From positions 1 through 64,000 of the forward strand of contig NZ_AAQJ02000001.1 of NCBI RefSeq assembly GCF_000168295.1: a DNA stretch of 64,000 nt. Direction: 5' to 3'. Positions 56,839 through 64,000 of the stretch are shown piece after piece. The notes under the pieces are model-generated. The model had not been told where the DNA came from. It did no database searches and saw only the letters and a list, made by a program, of their open reading frames with translations. The position numbers and the translations under genes were made by a program. Source of the DNA: Rickettsiella grylli. Its GTDB lineage: Bacteria > Pseudomonadota > Gammaproteobacteria > Diplorickettsiales > Diplorickettsiaceae. Each line of letters opens with the position of its first letter. Position 1 is the stretch's first letter.

Positions 56839-57249
56839 ATATACCCCTATTCTTCACTTGAATAATGTCATTCTAAAGATTATCGTTACTGTTTAGTACT
56901 AAAAATTCTCTGGAAGAGGCTCACTAGTCTTTAGAAAGTAGAAAGGAAAATCAGTTTTTTATTTTCGAGTGCTATCTTACACCGGAATGAACGGGCTAAT
57001 CTACCAATCCCAATGTAGTATAGATTGTGAGTATCCTCTATACTTAATAATTCTTTCAGGAATTTTTAGTTTGATGATTGGCGCTTATAAAAATAGGGAA
57101 CAAATAGCACAAAATTCTCTGTTCATGGATGTTTAAAAAGAACTCCCATTAGAAAGGGGTGAATTTATTTTTTCAGCCTGTTATATTTTGTCGGCAATTG
57201 AAAACTATCTTCGGAAGTCTCTATCGTATTGATAACGAGGAAAAAAACG
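56839..57249. other. Divergent intergenic region amgK/dapA
   Basis: About 410 bp with no reading frame that looks real and no recognisable RNA. It holds the promoters of both divergent genes, but no strong consensus pair stands out. A ribosome site (CGAGGA) just before 57250 fixes the dapA start. Confidence 0.5.
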
Positions 57250-58137
57250 ATGTTCCATGGCAGTATAGTCGCATTGGTTACGCCCATGCAAGAAAGTGGC
57301 TCTATAGATTATGCAAGCTTACGTAAGCTAGTCGATTGGCATATTGCACAAGGCACCGATGGTATTGTTGTTATGGGAACCACTGGGGAAGCTTCAACGC
57401 TCACTTCAGAAGAGCACGTTAATGTGATTAAAACGGTTGTTGAACAAGCCAATCAAAACACGCATCGACATGTTCCCATTATTGCAGGCACAGGAACTCA
57501 ATCGACACAAAACACGATTGAAAAGACACAATTAGCGATGAAAGCGGGTGTTAATGCCTGTTTGTTAGTCACGCCCTATTATAACTGTCCTACACAGGAT
57601 GGGCTTTACAAGCATTTTAGTGTGATAGCAAACAAAGTACCTATCCCAATCATTCTTTATAATGTACCCAAACGGACAGGATGTGATTTACTGGCTGAAA
57701 CGGTGGTTAAACTGTCAAGCATTCCAAATATAGTGGGAATAAAAGAGGGCCAGGTGGAGCGAGTGAAAAATATTTTAAAATTATGCGGTAAAAATTTTGA
57801 TGTCTATAGTGGGGATGATAATACTGCTTTAGACATTATGCAGAGGGGAGGAAAAGGCGTAATTTCTGTGGCAGCAAATCTTGTACCACAATCAATGCAT
57901 CATTTCTGTGAGTTAGCCAAAAAAGCAGATTGGGAAGCAGCGAGCAAAATTGACAAACAATTGCGTCCTTTATATCAAGGATTATTTATTGAAACGAATC
58001 CTATTCCTGTGAAATGGTTAGCGGCACAACGCGGTATCATTTCGTCATCTACGTTGCGGTTGCCCTTAACGCCGTTATCGGTTGCCCATCAAGCCGATTT
58101 GAAACCTGTAATCAATTTAGTGAAGACTTTATCCTAA
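57250..58137 (+). CDS. dapA: 4-hydroxy-tetrahydrodipicolinate synthase
   Basis: 295 residues from ATG 57250, which has CGAGGA nine bases upstream; a TTG at 57229 is in frame but lacks this. TIM-barrel with substrate loop GTTGEASTL, TPYYNCPTQDGLYKHF (Tyr), ILYNVPKRTGCDL (Tyr of the catalytic triad) and Schiff-base Lys in IVGIKEGQVER. Condenses pyruvate and aspartate semialdehyde, the first step toward diaminopimelate and lysine for peptidoglycan. A BamC-like lipoprotein gene follows after one base. Confidence 0.95.
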   Translation: MFHGSIVALVTPMQESGSIDYASLRKLVDWHIAQGTDGIVVMGTTGEASTLTSEEHVNVIKTVVEQANQNTHRHVPIIAGTGTQSTQNTIEKTQLAMKAGVNACLLVTPYYNCPTQDGLYKHFSVIANKVPIPIILYNVPKRTGCDLLAETVVKLSSIPNIVGIKEGQVERVKNILKLCGKNFDVYSGDDNTALDIMQRGGKGVISVAANLVPQSMHHFCELAKKADWEAASKIDKQLRPLYQGLFIETNPIPVKWLAAQRGIISSSTLRLPLTPLSVAHQADLKPVINLVKTLS

Positions 58138-58138
58138 A

Positions 58139-58372
58139 ATGAGAATGAAGCTATTTTATTTAATTTTAATTTTTTTTGTTGTAAACTTAGTGGCTTGTTC
58201 ATCTGTAAATAAATATGTAAAAACACAACGGTCACAATACTTGTATAGTCAGGAATTACCTTTGTTGGAGGTTCCGCCTGGTTTACAGATTTCTAAGGAA
58301 GAAAGATATAATATTCCTCAAGTTGCTCGTAGGCCCACGCAATTACCTCGTTTATTGCCGCCTACGGTCTGA
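58139..58372 (+). CDS. Very short BamC-like lipoprotein
   Basis: 77 residues. Signal peptide with lipobox FVVNLVAC (Cys about 20), then a polar region with LPLLEVPPGLQISKEERYNIP. The LEVPPxL segment and position right after dapA match BamC (NlpB), whose 25-90 region wraps around BamD. The two globular domains of normal BamC (about 340 residues) are absent, since a tRNA begins 10 bases after the stop. It may be a minimal BamC limited to the BamD-binding segment, or a remnant of one. Confidence 0.6.
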   Translation: MRMKLFYLILIFFVVNLVACSSVNKYVKTQRSQYLYSQELPLLEVPPGLQISKEERYNIPQVARRPTQLPRLLPPTV

Positions 58373-58382
58373 TTAAAAAATT

Positions 58383-58475
58383 GGAGAGGTACCAAAGCGG
58401 TCATAATGGCGCCGACTCGAAATCGGATGGGGGTTTTAAAATCCCACGTGGGTTCGAATCCCACCCTCTCCGCCA
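58383..58475 (+). tRNA. tRNA-Ser (anticodon CGA)
   Basis: 93 bases with a long variable arm (TGGGGGTTTTAAAATCCCA) typical of type II tRNA-Ser. Acceptor GGAGAGG pairs with CCTCTCC, anticodon loop CTCGAAA holds CGA (reads UCG), T-loop GGTTCGAATCC, and GCCA is encoded at the 3' end. It lies directly after the BamC-like gene and may share its transcript. Confidence 0.95.
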
Positions 58476-58490
58476 TGACCTGTGAACGTT

Positions 58491-59084
58491 TTAGATTTCC
58501 GCGTGGCTATTGATTTTCGCTTTTTGCAACGAAATGTATTCAAGTGGCGCATAATTCTGGCTATATTCAGTTTTTTTGCTATTAAACAGGACAATTTCAT
58601 TCACTATCATAGGGCTAGTATTTAAATTTAATTCCTCTCTTAGATTGGGTGCATGATGATGGATAATCCGACCGAGCGTTAAGTGAGGCAAATAGGGTTT
58701 GGTTTCTGGCGTAAAACCTAGGTTTGACGCCACTTCTTCTAATGCATTAGCCAGTTCAAAGAGCTCTGAAGTTGGAATGATATCTGCAGCTATCGCGCGG
58801 GGAGCGGTGGGTGATGGAAAGAAGCGAATATTATGGAGTTGGAGCGGAAAAGGCTCTATTTTATTAATTGCATTATGAGCATGCTTGACCAATTCCGAGA
58901 TTTTTTCAGGCAGCGTTGTTCCTAAAAAACGCAGCGTAATATGAAGATTTTCGGGTTGTACCCACCGAACTCGATGGCCCCAAGGTTCTTGTTTGAGTTC
59001 ATCAATGAGCTGAGATAGCGCTCGACGTAATTCGGAATTTAATTCAACAGCAAAAAATAAACGTAAAGGGTCGTGTGTGCTCAA
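58491..59084 (-). CDS. thpR: RNA 2',3'-cyclic phosphodiesterase ThpR
   Basis: 197 residues with two HxTx motifs of the 2H superfamily: ENLHITLRFLG (about 48) and YLPHLTLGRI (about 133), plus the N-terminal LRLFFAVEL of the ThpR/LigT family. Opens 2',3'-cyclic phosphates on RNA ends. Closest family fit is ThpR rather than the divergent 2H protein at 15580. Confidence 0.88.
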   Translation of the reverse strand: MSTHDPLRLFFAVELNSELRRALSQLIDELKQEPWGHRVRWVQPENLHITLRFLGTTLPEKISELVKHAHNAINKIEPFPLQLHNIRFFPSPTAPRAIAADIIPTSELFELANALEEVASNLGFTPETKPYLPHLTLGRIIHHHAPNLREELNLNTSPMIVNEIVLFNSKKTEYSQNYAPLEYISLQKAKINSHAEI

Positions 59085-59430
59085 GTGTAATTTCCTTATT
59101 AAAACTATGAGAGTTGAAACCGCTTATTTTAATGGAAAAGTAAGTAAGCTTCTTGTTAGCTATTTATTTTTTCCGCGAAAACAAGCTATCATAATGCGTT
59201 TCATAACCGCTTATTATAATCTTGTTTGAATGCTGTATTTTATCAGCAATTGACGATTTACATTGTAAACTTAATCCTAAATTTTATTTTTCAGCAAATG
59301 AATTTATTTTATCTACTTTACCATGATATTGTTTGAAAGATAAATTTTTAATACGCCAATTAATTATGAGATTTGGTTTTTGTAAAATTGGAGTATACTA
59401 GCTAATAATTTTTACATTTTTAAGTGCATT
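59085..59430. other. Divergent intergenic region thpR/cydA
   Basis: About 345 bp of AT-rich sequence. I find no gene, tRNA or clear operator. It presumably holds the cydAB promoter; the segment just before 59431 (GTATACTAGCTAATAATTTT) contains plausible -10 elements but no clear partner. Confidence 0.4.
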
Positions 59431-60813
59431 ATGATGATCGATACTACATTGCTTTCTCGAGTTCAGTTCGGATTTACGATTGGTTTTCATATTTTGTTCC
59501 CCACACTCAATATTGGTTTAGCTATTTTTTTATCCATTATGGAGGGGGTTTGGCTAAAGACAGGAAATCCCGTTTATTTAAGAATTTGTCAATTTTGGAC
59601 CAAAATTTTTGCACTGACGTTCGGGATGGGGGTTGTTTCAGGAGTCGTTTTAGCGTATGAACTGGGCACTAACTTTGGCCCTTTTATCAATGTGGCGGGT
59701 GGCGTTATTGGTGCACTTTTTGTTTATGAGGTGCTTGCTGCTTTTTTTCTAGAAGCTGGTTTTTTAGGCGTAATGCTGTTTGGTTGGGATAAGGTTGGTC
59801 CGAAACTACATTACTTAGCAACGATACTGGTTACGTTAGGAACACTATTTTCTGCTTTAGGGATTTTATCCGCTAATTCTTGGATGCAAACGCCCGCCGG
59901 TTTTCATAGTGATGCAGGAAAATACGTTGTCGATAGCTGGTGGGCAGTCGTATTTAATCCTTCGGCTATTCCTCGTTTTCTGCATATGGTTACGGCTTCA
60001 TTGTTGACGACGTGTTTTGTCATTGCGGGTGTTTCAGCGTGGTATTTATTAAAGAAAAAACACGTCGATATAGCAAAACCCTGTTTTTCATTTGTTTTAG
60101 GCGCCGCGATGATAATAACGCCAATTCAAATAGTGCTCGGTGATATGGTCGGTTTAAACGTTTTCAAATATCAACCCTTAAAAACAGCCGCAATAGAAGG
60201 TAACTGGAACACACAGAATGGCGCCCCTTTAGTACTATTTGCTATTCCAAATAGTCAACAAGAAAAAAATGATTATGAAATAAGTATACCAAAACTGGCA
60301 AGCTTAATTAATACACATCATTGGGAGGGTCAATTAATCGGATTAAAAAGCGTCCCGCGCGCAGATAGGCCAGTCGTCGGTGCCACATTTTGGATGTTTC
60401 GGGTTATGGTCGGGATAGGCTTTTTATTCTTTTTTGTCGCGCTTTATGCACTGTGGAAGAGATGGCGTGGACAACTTTATCACTCCAACGGATTCTACCG
60501 GCTCTGTATATTAATAGCCCCTTTAGGGTTTTTAAGCACAATTGCTGGCTGGGTTACAGCAGAATCTGGAAGACAACCTTGGATAGTTTATAACTGGATG
60601 ACTACCACAGAAGGAGCATCGATCGTTCCTTTTCATCAAGTTGTTTTTTCATTGATCTTATTAGTTATTGTTTATGGTTTTATATTTAGTTTTTATTTAT
60701 TTTATCTTTTTAAACTAATCCGAAAAGGACCCGTTGGTCCTTTAACCGATGGATCGTCTGCAGAAGTGGTTACGGAAACTCCCTTTAAATATTTAGCGCC
60801 AGAGGGTGAATAA
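59431..60813 (+). CDS. cydA: Cytochrome bd-type quinol oxidase subunit I (short Q-loop)
   Basis: 460 residues, nine predicted helices. Heme ligand His near FTIGFHILFPTLNIG, a second His in IPRFLHMVTAS, and the GRQPW motif (SGRQPWIVYNW). The Q-loop is short, as in CioA-type (cyanide-insensitive) enzymes rather than long-loop E. coli CydA. Oxidises quinol and reduces O2 with high affinity. Forms an operon with cydB and a small DUF2474-like peptide. Confidence 0.92.
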   Translation: MMIDTTLLSRVQFGFTIGFHILFPTLNIGLAIFLSIMEGVWLKTGNPVYLRICQFWTKIFALTFGMGVVSGVVLAYELGTNFGPFINVAGGVIGALFVYEVLAAFFLEAGFLGVMLFGWDKVGPKLHYLATILVTLGTLFSALGILSANSWMQTPAGFHSDAGKYVVDSWWAVVFNPSAIPRFLHMVTASLLTTCFVIAGVSAWYLLKKKHVDIAKPCFSFVLGAAMIITPIQIVLGDMVGLNVFKYQPLKTAAIEGNWNTQNGAPLVLFAIPNSQQEKNDYEISIPKLASLINTHHWEGQLIGLKSVPRADRPVVGATFWMFRVMVGIGFLFFFVALYALWKRWRGQLYHSNGFYRLCILIAPLGFLSTIAGWVTAESGRQPWIVYNWMTTTEGASIVPFHQVVFSLILLVIVYGFIFSFYLFYLFKLIRKGPVGPLTDGSSAEVVTETPFKYLAPEGE

Positions 60814-61806
60814 ATGTTTTTAATTCTTACATGGGCCACGATTATCTCTTTAATTATTATGATGTATGTTTTATTGGATGGTTTTGATCTCGGTATTGGT
60901 ATTTTATTTCCCTTTTTTAAAAAAAATGAATATCGAGATATTATGATGAGTACGGTTGTCCCTGTTTGGGATGGGAATGAGACATGGTTGGTATTTGGTG
61001 CTGCAGCATTATATGCTGCTTTTCCAACCGCTTACGGAATTTTATTGCCCACATTATATATGCCCATCATGATTTTATTAATCGCGTTGATTTTCCGTGG
61101 TGTTGCTTTCGAATTTCGTTTTAAAGCCAATAAAAGTCAATTTATTTGGGATATTGCTTTTTCAGCAGGATCAATTTCAGCGGCGTTTATTCAAGGCGTT
61201 ATTTTAGGGACGTTTGTAAAAGGTTATGGTTACAAGCTTCCGTTACCGCATTCTGCCTATCATTGGTTAACACCGTTTACTTTTTTTACAGGAATCGCAG
61301 TCGTTTGCGGTTACGCATTACTGGGCGCAAACTGGTTAATTATAAAAACTGAAGGGGAGTTACAATCCCGCATGTTTAAAGCAGCTAAAATTTTACTGGG
61401 AGTAGTTGCTTTTTTTCTCGTTTGTGTAAGTATTTGGACGCCAATAACCGAACCGCACGTTATGCACCGTTGGTTTTCATTCCCTAATTTTTATTATCTA
61501 TCGTTTTTGCCTATTTTAACAATAGCGGCCGTCTTTTATAATTTTTATTGTTTGCATAGAAAAAAAGAAAAACTGCCGTTTATACTCACCATCGGGTTAT
61601 TTGTTTTCTCTTATACAGGGTTTTGCATTAGTGCGTGGCCTTATATTGTTCCCCATGTAATCCCTGTTTGGGAAGCTGCCGCCCCACCTTCCACTTTAAA
61701 ATTTATATTAGTAGGCGCCGTTATTATATTACCAATATTATTCGTTTACACGCTTTATTCTTATAATGTTTTTAGAGGGAAAGTAAAAACGACGATTCAC
61801 TATTAA
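60814..61806 (+). CDS. cydB: Cytochrome bd-type quinol oxidase subunit II
   Basis: 330 residues. Begins in MYVLLDGFDLGIGILFPFF, with DGNETWLVFGAAALYAAFP and IFRGVAFEFRFK, the conserved CydB regions. Partner of CydA in the membrane-bound bd oxidase. Its start codon immediately follows the cydA stop. Confidence 0.92.
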   Translation: MFLILTWATIISLIIMMYVLLDGFDLGIGILFPFFKKNEYRDIMMSTVVPVWDGNETWLVFGAAALYAAFPTAYGILLPTLYMPIMILLIALIFRGVAFEFRFKANKSQFIWDIAFSAGSISAAFIQGVILGTFVKGYGYKLPLPHSAYHWLTPFTFFTGIAVVCGYALLGANWLIIKTEGELQSRMFKAAKILLGVVAFFLVCVSIWTPITEPHVMHRWFSFPNFYYLSFLPILTIAAVFYNFYCLHRKKEKLPFILTIGLFVFSYTGFCISAWPYIVPHVIPVWEAAAPPSTLKFILVGAVIILPILFVYTLYSYNVFRGKVKTTIHY

Positions 61807-61817
61807 CGTTCATCATT

Positions 61818-61925
61818 ATGAAAAAACGTATACGTCAATGGTTATGGTTTATTGGTCTATATGTAGCCAGTGTGGCAACTATTATTGTTGTTTCTAAATT
61901 ATTAGGCTATTTTATCCCGCATTAA
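61818..61925 (+). CDS. DUF2474-like small cytochrome bd accessory peptide
   Basis: 35 residues: MKKRIRQWLWFIGLYVAS followed by ATIIVVSKLLGYFIPH. One transmembrane helix with a basic N-terminus and the WLWFIGLY motif of DUF2474-type peptides found after CioAB. Such small subunits stabilise or assist bd oxidases, in the manner of CydX. It begins 11 bases after cydB and is too short for standard gene callers. Confidence 0.7.
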   Translation: MKKRIRQWLWFIGLYVASVATIIVVSKLLGYFIPH

Positions 61926-61938
61926 AATGTTTCTTGTA

Positions 61939-63186
61939 TTAAATTTTCATTGAGGGAACAGAATTTTCAATCTTAAGAAATATTCTGGCTTCACCGGGAT
62001 GAAAAAAACGTGCTCTTTGTTCCCTCGAGATTAAAAAATGAGGGACAATTCTGGCTAAAGCATTTAATATTTTATTTAATATACCGTTTACTTCAGTTGA
62101 ACAGGGATGTTTTTTTTGAAAAATTGAAATTTCACTTTCAACAACATTTTTGAAAGTAGTAAAGACGTCTGCATTGGGAAAGTTAAATACAATGTTATAT
62201 AATACCGATTGAAAATAAGTATCAGTGGCCTTTTTTAATTTCACGGCTAAATCTATAATTTCATTTATTTTATGATGATGCGCGGTTAATGCTTCAATAA
62301 GCTGAACAAAATTTTGATAGTGTTCGACGAGAGAATTGAAGTTTTTTGAACAGGTTTGAATGAAGCGGTAATCATCACGATCATAAACAATCGTGGAAAA
62401 CCCTTCTTCTGAAAAAAAAGCTCTTTTAAAAAAATCGTACTTTATGTGTAATGGACGCTCTAGCGCATTTTCGATGAGTGCGTCAAGTAACTGTCTAATA
62501 GATTTTTGGTTTGATTGAGGCGTTAAATTCATTAATTTTGTAAAAAGTACTCCGTAGGAAAACACAGTGGAAGAGGTTAACGTTTCTTTTAAAGAAGTCA
62601 TCACATTATTTAAATTAGAGATAAATAATGCTGTTAAATGCGCTGCAGTGCTTACTAATGAATCGGAAGATGAAGAAGTATGATTTTTAGTGAACGCAAA
62701 CTGTTGTATAGTGCTTTTAAGAAAAATAAAAAAAAGTTGGATTTCAATTTCTTTTTCGCTGTTTTCGTGACGCTGAAAATTTTTTTCTTGTAACGAATGA
62801 ATAGAATTGGTAATCGTTAAATGAATGATCGTTTGATTATGAGGCGCTATGTTTTTTTCTAATGCTTCTTTGAGTGTTAATTCGGATTCTAGAAATTGGT
62901 CGTGTTGTAACTTTTCTGTGAGTTTATTTGGAGGAAATCCGATAGCGCTAAGCAGTGTATTAGGAACATTAAATTTCTTTTTTTTCAAATCATTTTTTAA
63001 CGTAATAGAAAGTGTTTTTTCATTATCAAAATCAAATTTTAATTCGTCTAACGTTGCTTTTAAAATAGCGTTAGGAAATGCTTTAAAAAAATTATCTTGA
63101 TTGAAAGATTGCTGAAGAAACGTCAGCAAACAAGCAATATCTTGAGTGAGACGAGAATCGGATAAAAAAGATACGAGATTATTCAT
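61939..63186 (-). CDS. Uncharacterised 415-residue protein
   Basis: Not recognised. Soluble, mostly helical by composition (many Leu, Lys, Asn, Phe), no signal peptide and no membrane helix. Likely amphipathic or coiled-coil segments around residues 150-175 (FLKSTIQQFAF) and 290-330 (LIEALTAHHHKINEIIDLAVKL). Contains a His cluster AHHHK and a C-terminal FHPGEARIFLKI. Convergent with the cydAB operon and alone. Could be a translocated effector, given family context, but no motif supports that directly. Confidence 0.6.
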   Translation of the reverse strand: MNNLVSFLSDSRLTQDIACLLTFLQQSFNQDNFFKAFPNAILKATLDELKFDFDNEKTLSITLKNDLKKKKFNVPNTLLSAIGFPPNKLTEKLQHDQFLESELTLKEALEKNIAPHNQTIIHLTITNSIHSLQEKNFQRHENSEKEIEIQLFFIFLKSTIQQFAFTKNHTSSSSDSLVSTAAHLTALFISNLNNVMTSLKETLTSSTVFSYGVLFTKLMNLTPQSNQKSIRQLLDALIENALERPLHIKYDFFKRAFFSEEGFSTIVYDRDDYRFIQTCSKNFNSLVEHYQNFVQLIEALTAHHHKINEIIDLAVKLKKATDTYFQSVLYNIVFNFPNADVFTTFKNVVESEISIFQKKHPCSTEVNGILNKILNALARIVPHFLISREQRARFFHPGEARIFLKIENSVPSMKI

Positions 63187-63447
63187 TTGATGATTGATTA
63201 TAATTATAGGTTAATCCAATTTTATAGAATTTGCATGAAGCAAACTCTTTCTCTCTTTAATAGAGGAAATTTTACTCCATTTAATCCATTAATAATAGTT
63301 TTATTTTTGGAGAAAAAGTGATTGACGTGCATTAAAGGACGAAAAATTAACATTTAGTCTATCAGAGGCTAGATTTAGAGTGTAATATTTATATAATGGG
63401 CATATCATTCATTTTGAGTTTTAATTGAATAAGCGATAACTTTCTTT

Positions 63448-63954
63448 ATGGCTATTTATCCTATTATCCAACTGCCTGATGTGCGTTTGCGTGTTCCGAC
63501 AACGTCCATTACTGTTTTTGACGCGACTTTACAGCAGTTAATCGATGATATGTTTGAAACGATGTATGCCGCCAAGGGGATAGGTTTGGCAGCGCCACAA
63601 ATTGCGATTAGCAAAAAATTGGCTGTTATTGATGTTACCAATAATAAATCGCATACCTTATGCTTAATTAATCCCACTATTGTTGAAAAAAAAGGAGAAG
63701 CTTTACTGGAAGAAGGTTGTTTATCAGTCCCCGGGATATACGACAAAGCGCCGCGAGCGCTATGGGTTAAATTACAGGCTTTAGATAGAAATGGAAAACC
63801 CTATGAAATAGAAGCAGAAGGTTTATTGGCGCATTGTATACAACATGAAGTCGATCATCTGAATGGTAAATTATTTTTAGATCATTTATCCCCTCTGAAA
63901 CAACAACTCGCCCGTAAGAAACTGGATAAAATTAAAAAAAGGAGGAAGTATTGA
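63448..63954 (+). CDS. def: Peptide deformylase
   Basis: 168 residues. The three family motifs are present: GIGLAAPQI (motif 1), EEGCLSVPG (motif 2, metal-binding Cys) and CIQHEVDHLNG (motif 3, HExxH). Removes the formyl group from nascent protein N-termini. The stop overlaps the start of fmt, the usual def-fmt operon. Confidence 0.95.
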   Translation: MAIYPIIQLPDVRLRVPTTSITVFDATLQQLIDDMFETMYAAKGIGLAAPQIAISKKLAVIDVTNNKSHTLCLINPTIVEKKGEALLEEGCLSVPGIYDKAPRALWVKLQALDRNGKPYEIEAEGLLAHCIQHEVDHLNGKLFLDHLSPLKQQLARKKLDKIKKRRKY

Positions 63955-64000
63955 AACTAATTTTTGCAGGAACGCCTGAATTTGCCTTACCGAGTTTACA
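63951..64000 (+). CDS. fmt: Methionyl-tRNA formyltransferase, N-terminal part
   Basis: Starts at TTG 63951, overlapping the def stop by four bases, with AGGAGG just upstream. The 16 visible codons read MKLIFAGTPEFALPSL, the diagnostic Fmt start. The gene runs off the right edge. Confidence 0.9.
   Translation, partial: MKLIFAGTPEFALPSL

Overview
The window is AT-rich, gene-dense chromosome of a gammaproteobacterium. Gene content points to the Legionellales, most likely a Coxiellaceae-type, Rickettsiella-like, host-associated intracellular bacterium. Supporting signs are a CADD-type pABA enzyme, orphan RnfB, an AmgK-MurU cell-wall recycling pair, large unrecognised proteins of the kind often found as effectors in this order, many insertion sequences, and several freshly broken genes beside a conserved housekeeping set. 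The taxonomic call is inference from gene content, not from a marker-gene comparison.

Layout. 1-1.5 kb: nested insertion sequences, with one IS3 inside another IS3 that itself sits in an IS481 transposase. 1.5-2.9 kb: an unrecognised 445-residue protein. 3.6-10.4 kb: two tandem, nearly identical genes for a giant inverse autotransporter (intimin/invasin-type barrel plus a repetitive Gly/Ser/Thr-rich beta-helix passenger). The first is frameshifted by one A and carries an extra 576-bp passenger module; the second is intact. 10.7-14.3 kb: two IS256 elements in opposite orientation around the C-terminal remnant of a hybrid sensor kinase. 14.3-17.9 kb: a decaying stretch with a miniature IS3, two GrpB-family remnants, a 2H phosphoesterase, a frameshifted queuosine-precursor transporter, an NRPS/PKS thioesterase stub and an IS3 stub.

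18.1-23.2 kb: a DsbA-like lipoprotein, the mlaFEDCB phospholipid-transport operon and murA. 23.3 kb: the CADD-like enzyme. 24.3-30.6 kb: a sugar-acid catabolic cluster (eda divergent from kdgK, then an SMP-30 lactonase, MFS sugar porter, SDR dehydrogenase and ManD-type dehydratase). Together these could form a semi-phosphorylative Entner-Doudoroff route from an imported aldose to pyruvate and glyceraldehyde-3-phosphate.

30.7-54.3 kb is mostly conserved core: htpG, an aromatic amino-acid permease, an A-type Fe-S carrier, HPr, a DUF1460 amidase, pmbA, yibN-grxC-secB-coaE, nudF-parE, tRNA-Glu, carbonic anhydrase, orphan rnfB, metG/mrp, dcd, trpS and pckA. Interspersed are unrecognised large proteins (703 and 355 aa) and a 56-aa membrane protein. 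54.3-64 kb: proC with an in-frame amber codon, murU-amgK, dapA with a very short BamC-like lipoprotein, tRNA-Ser, thpR, cydAB with a DUF2474-like peptide, a 415-aa unknown, def and the start of fmt.

Running themes are recent genome erosion (single-base frameshifts or stops in at least six genes, IS remnants), surface variation through duplication and module-number change in the autotransporter pair, and retention of cell-envelope upkeep, cofactor supply and a small specialised carbon-use pathway.
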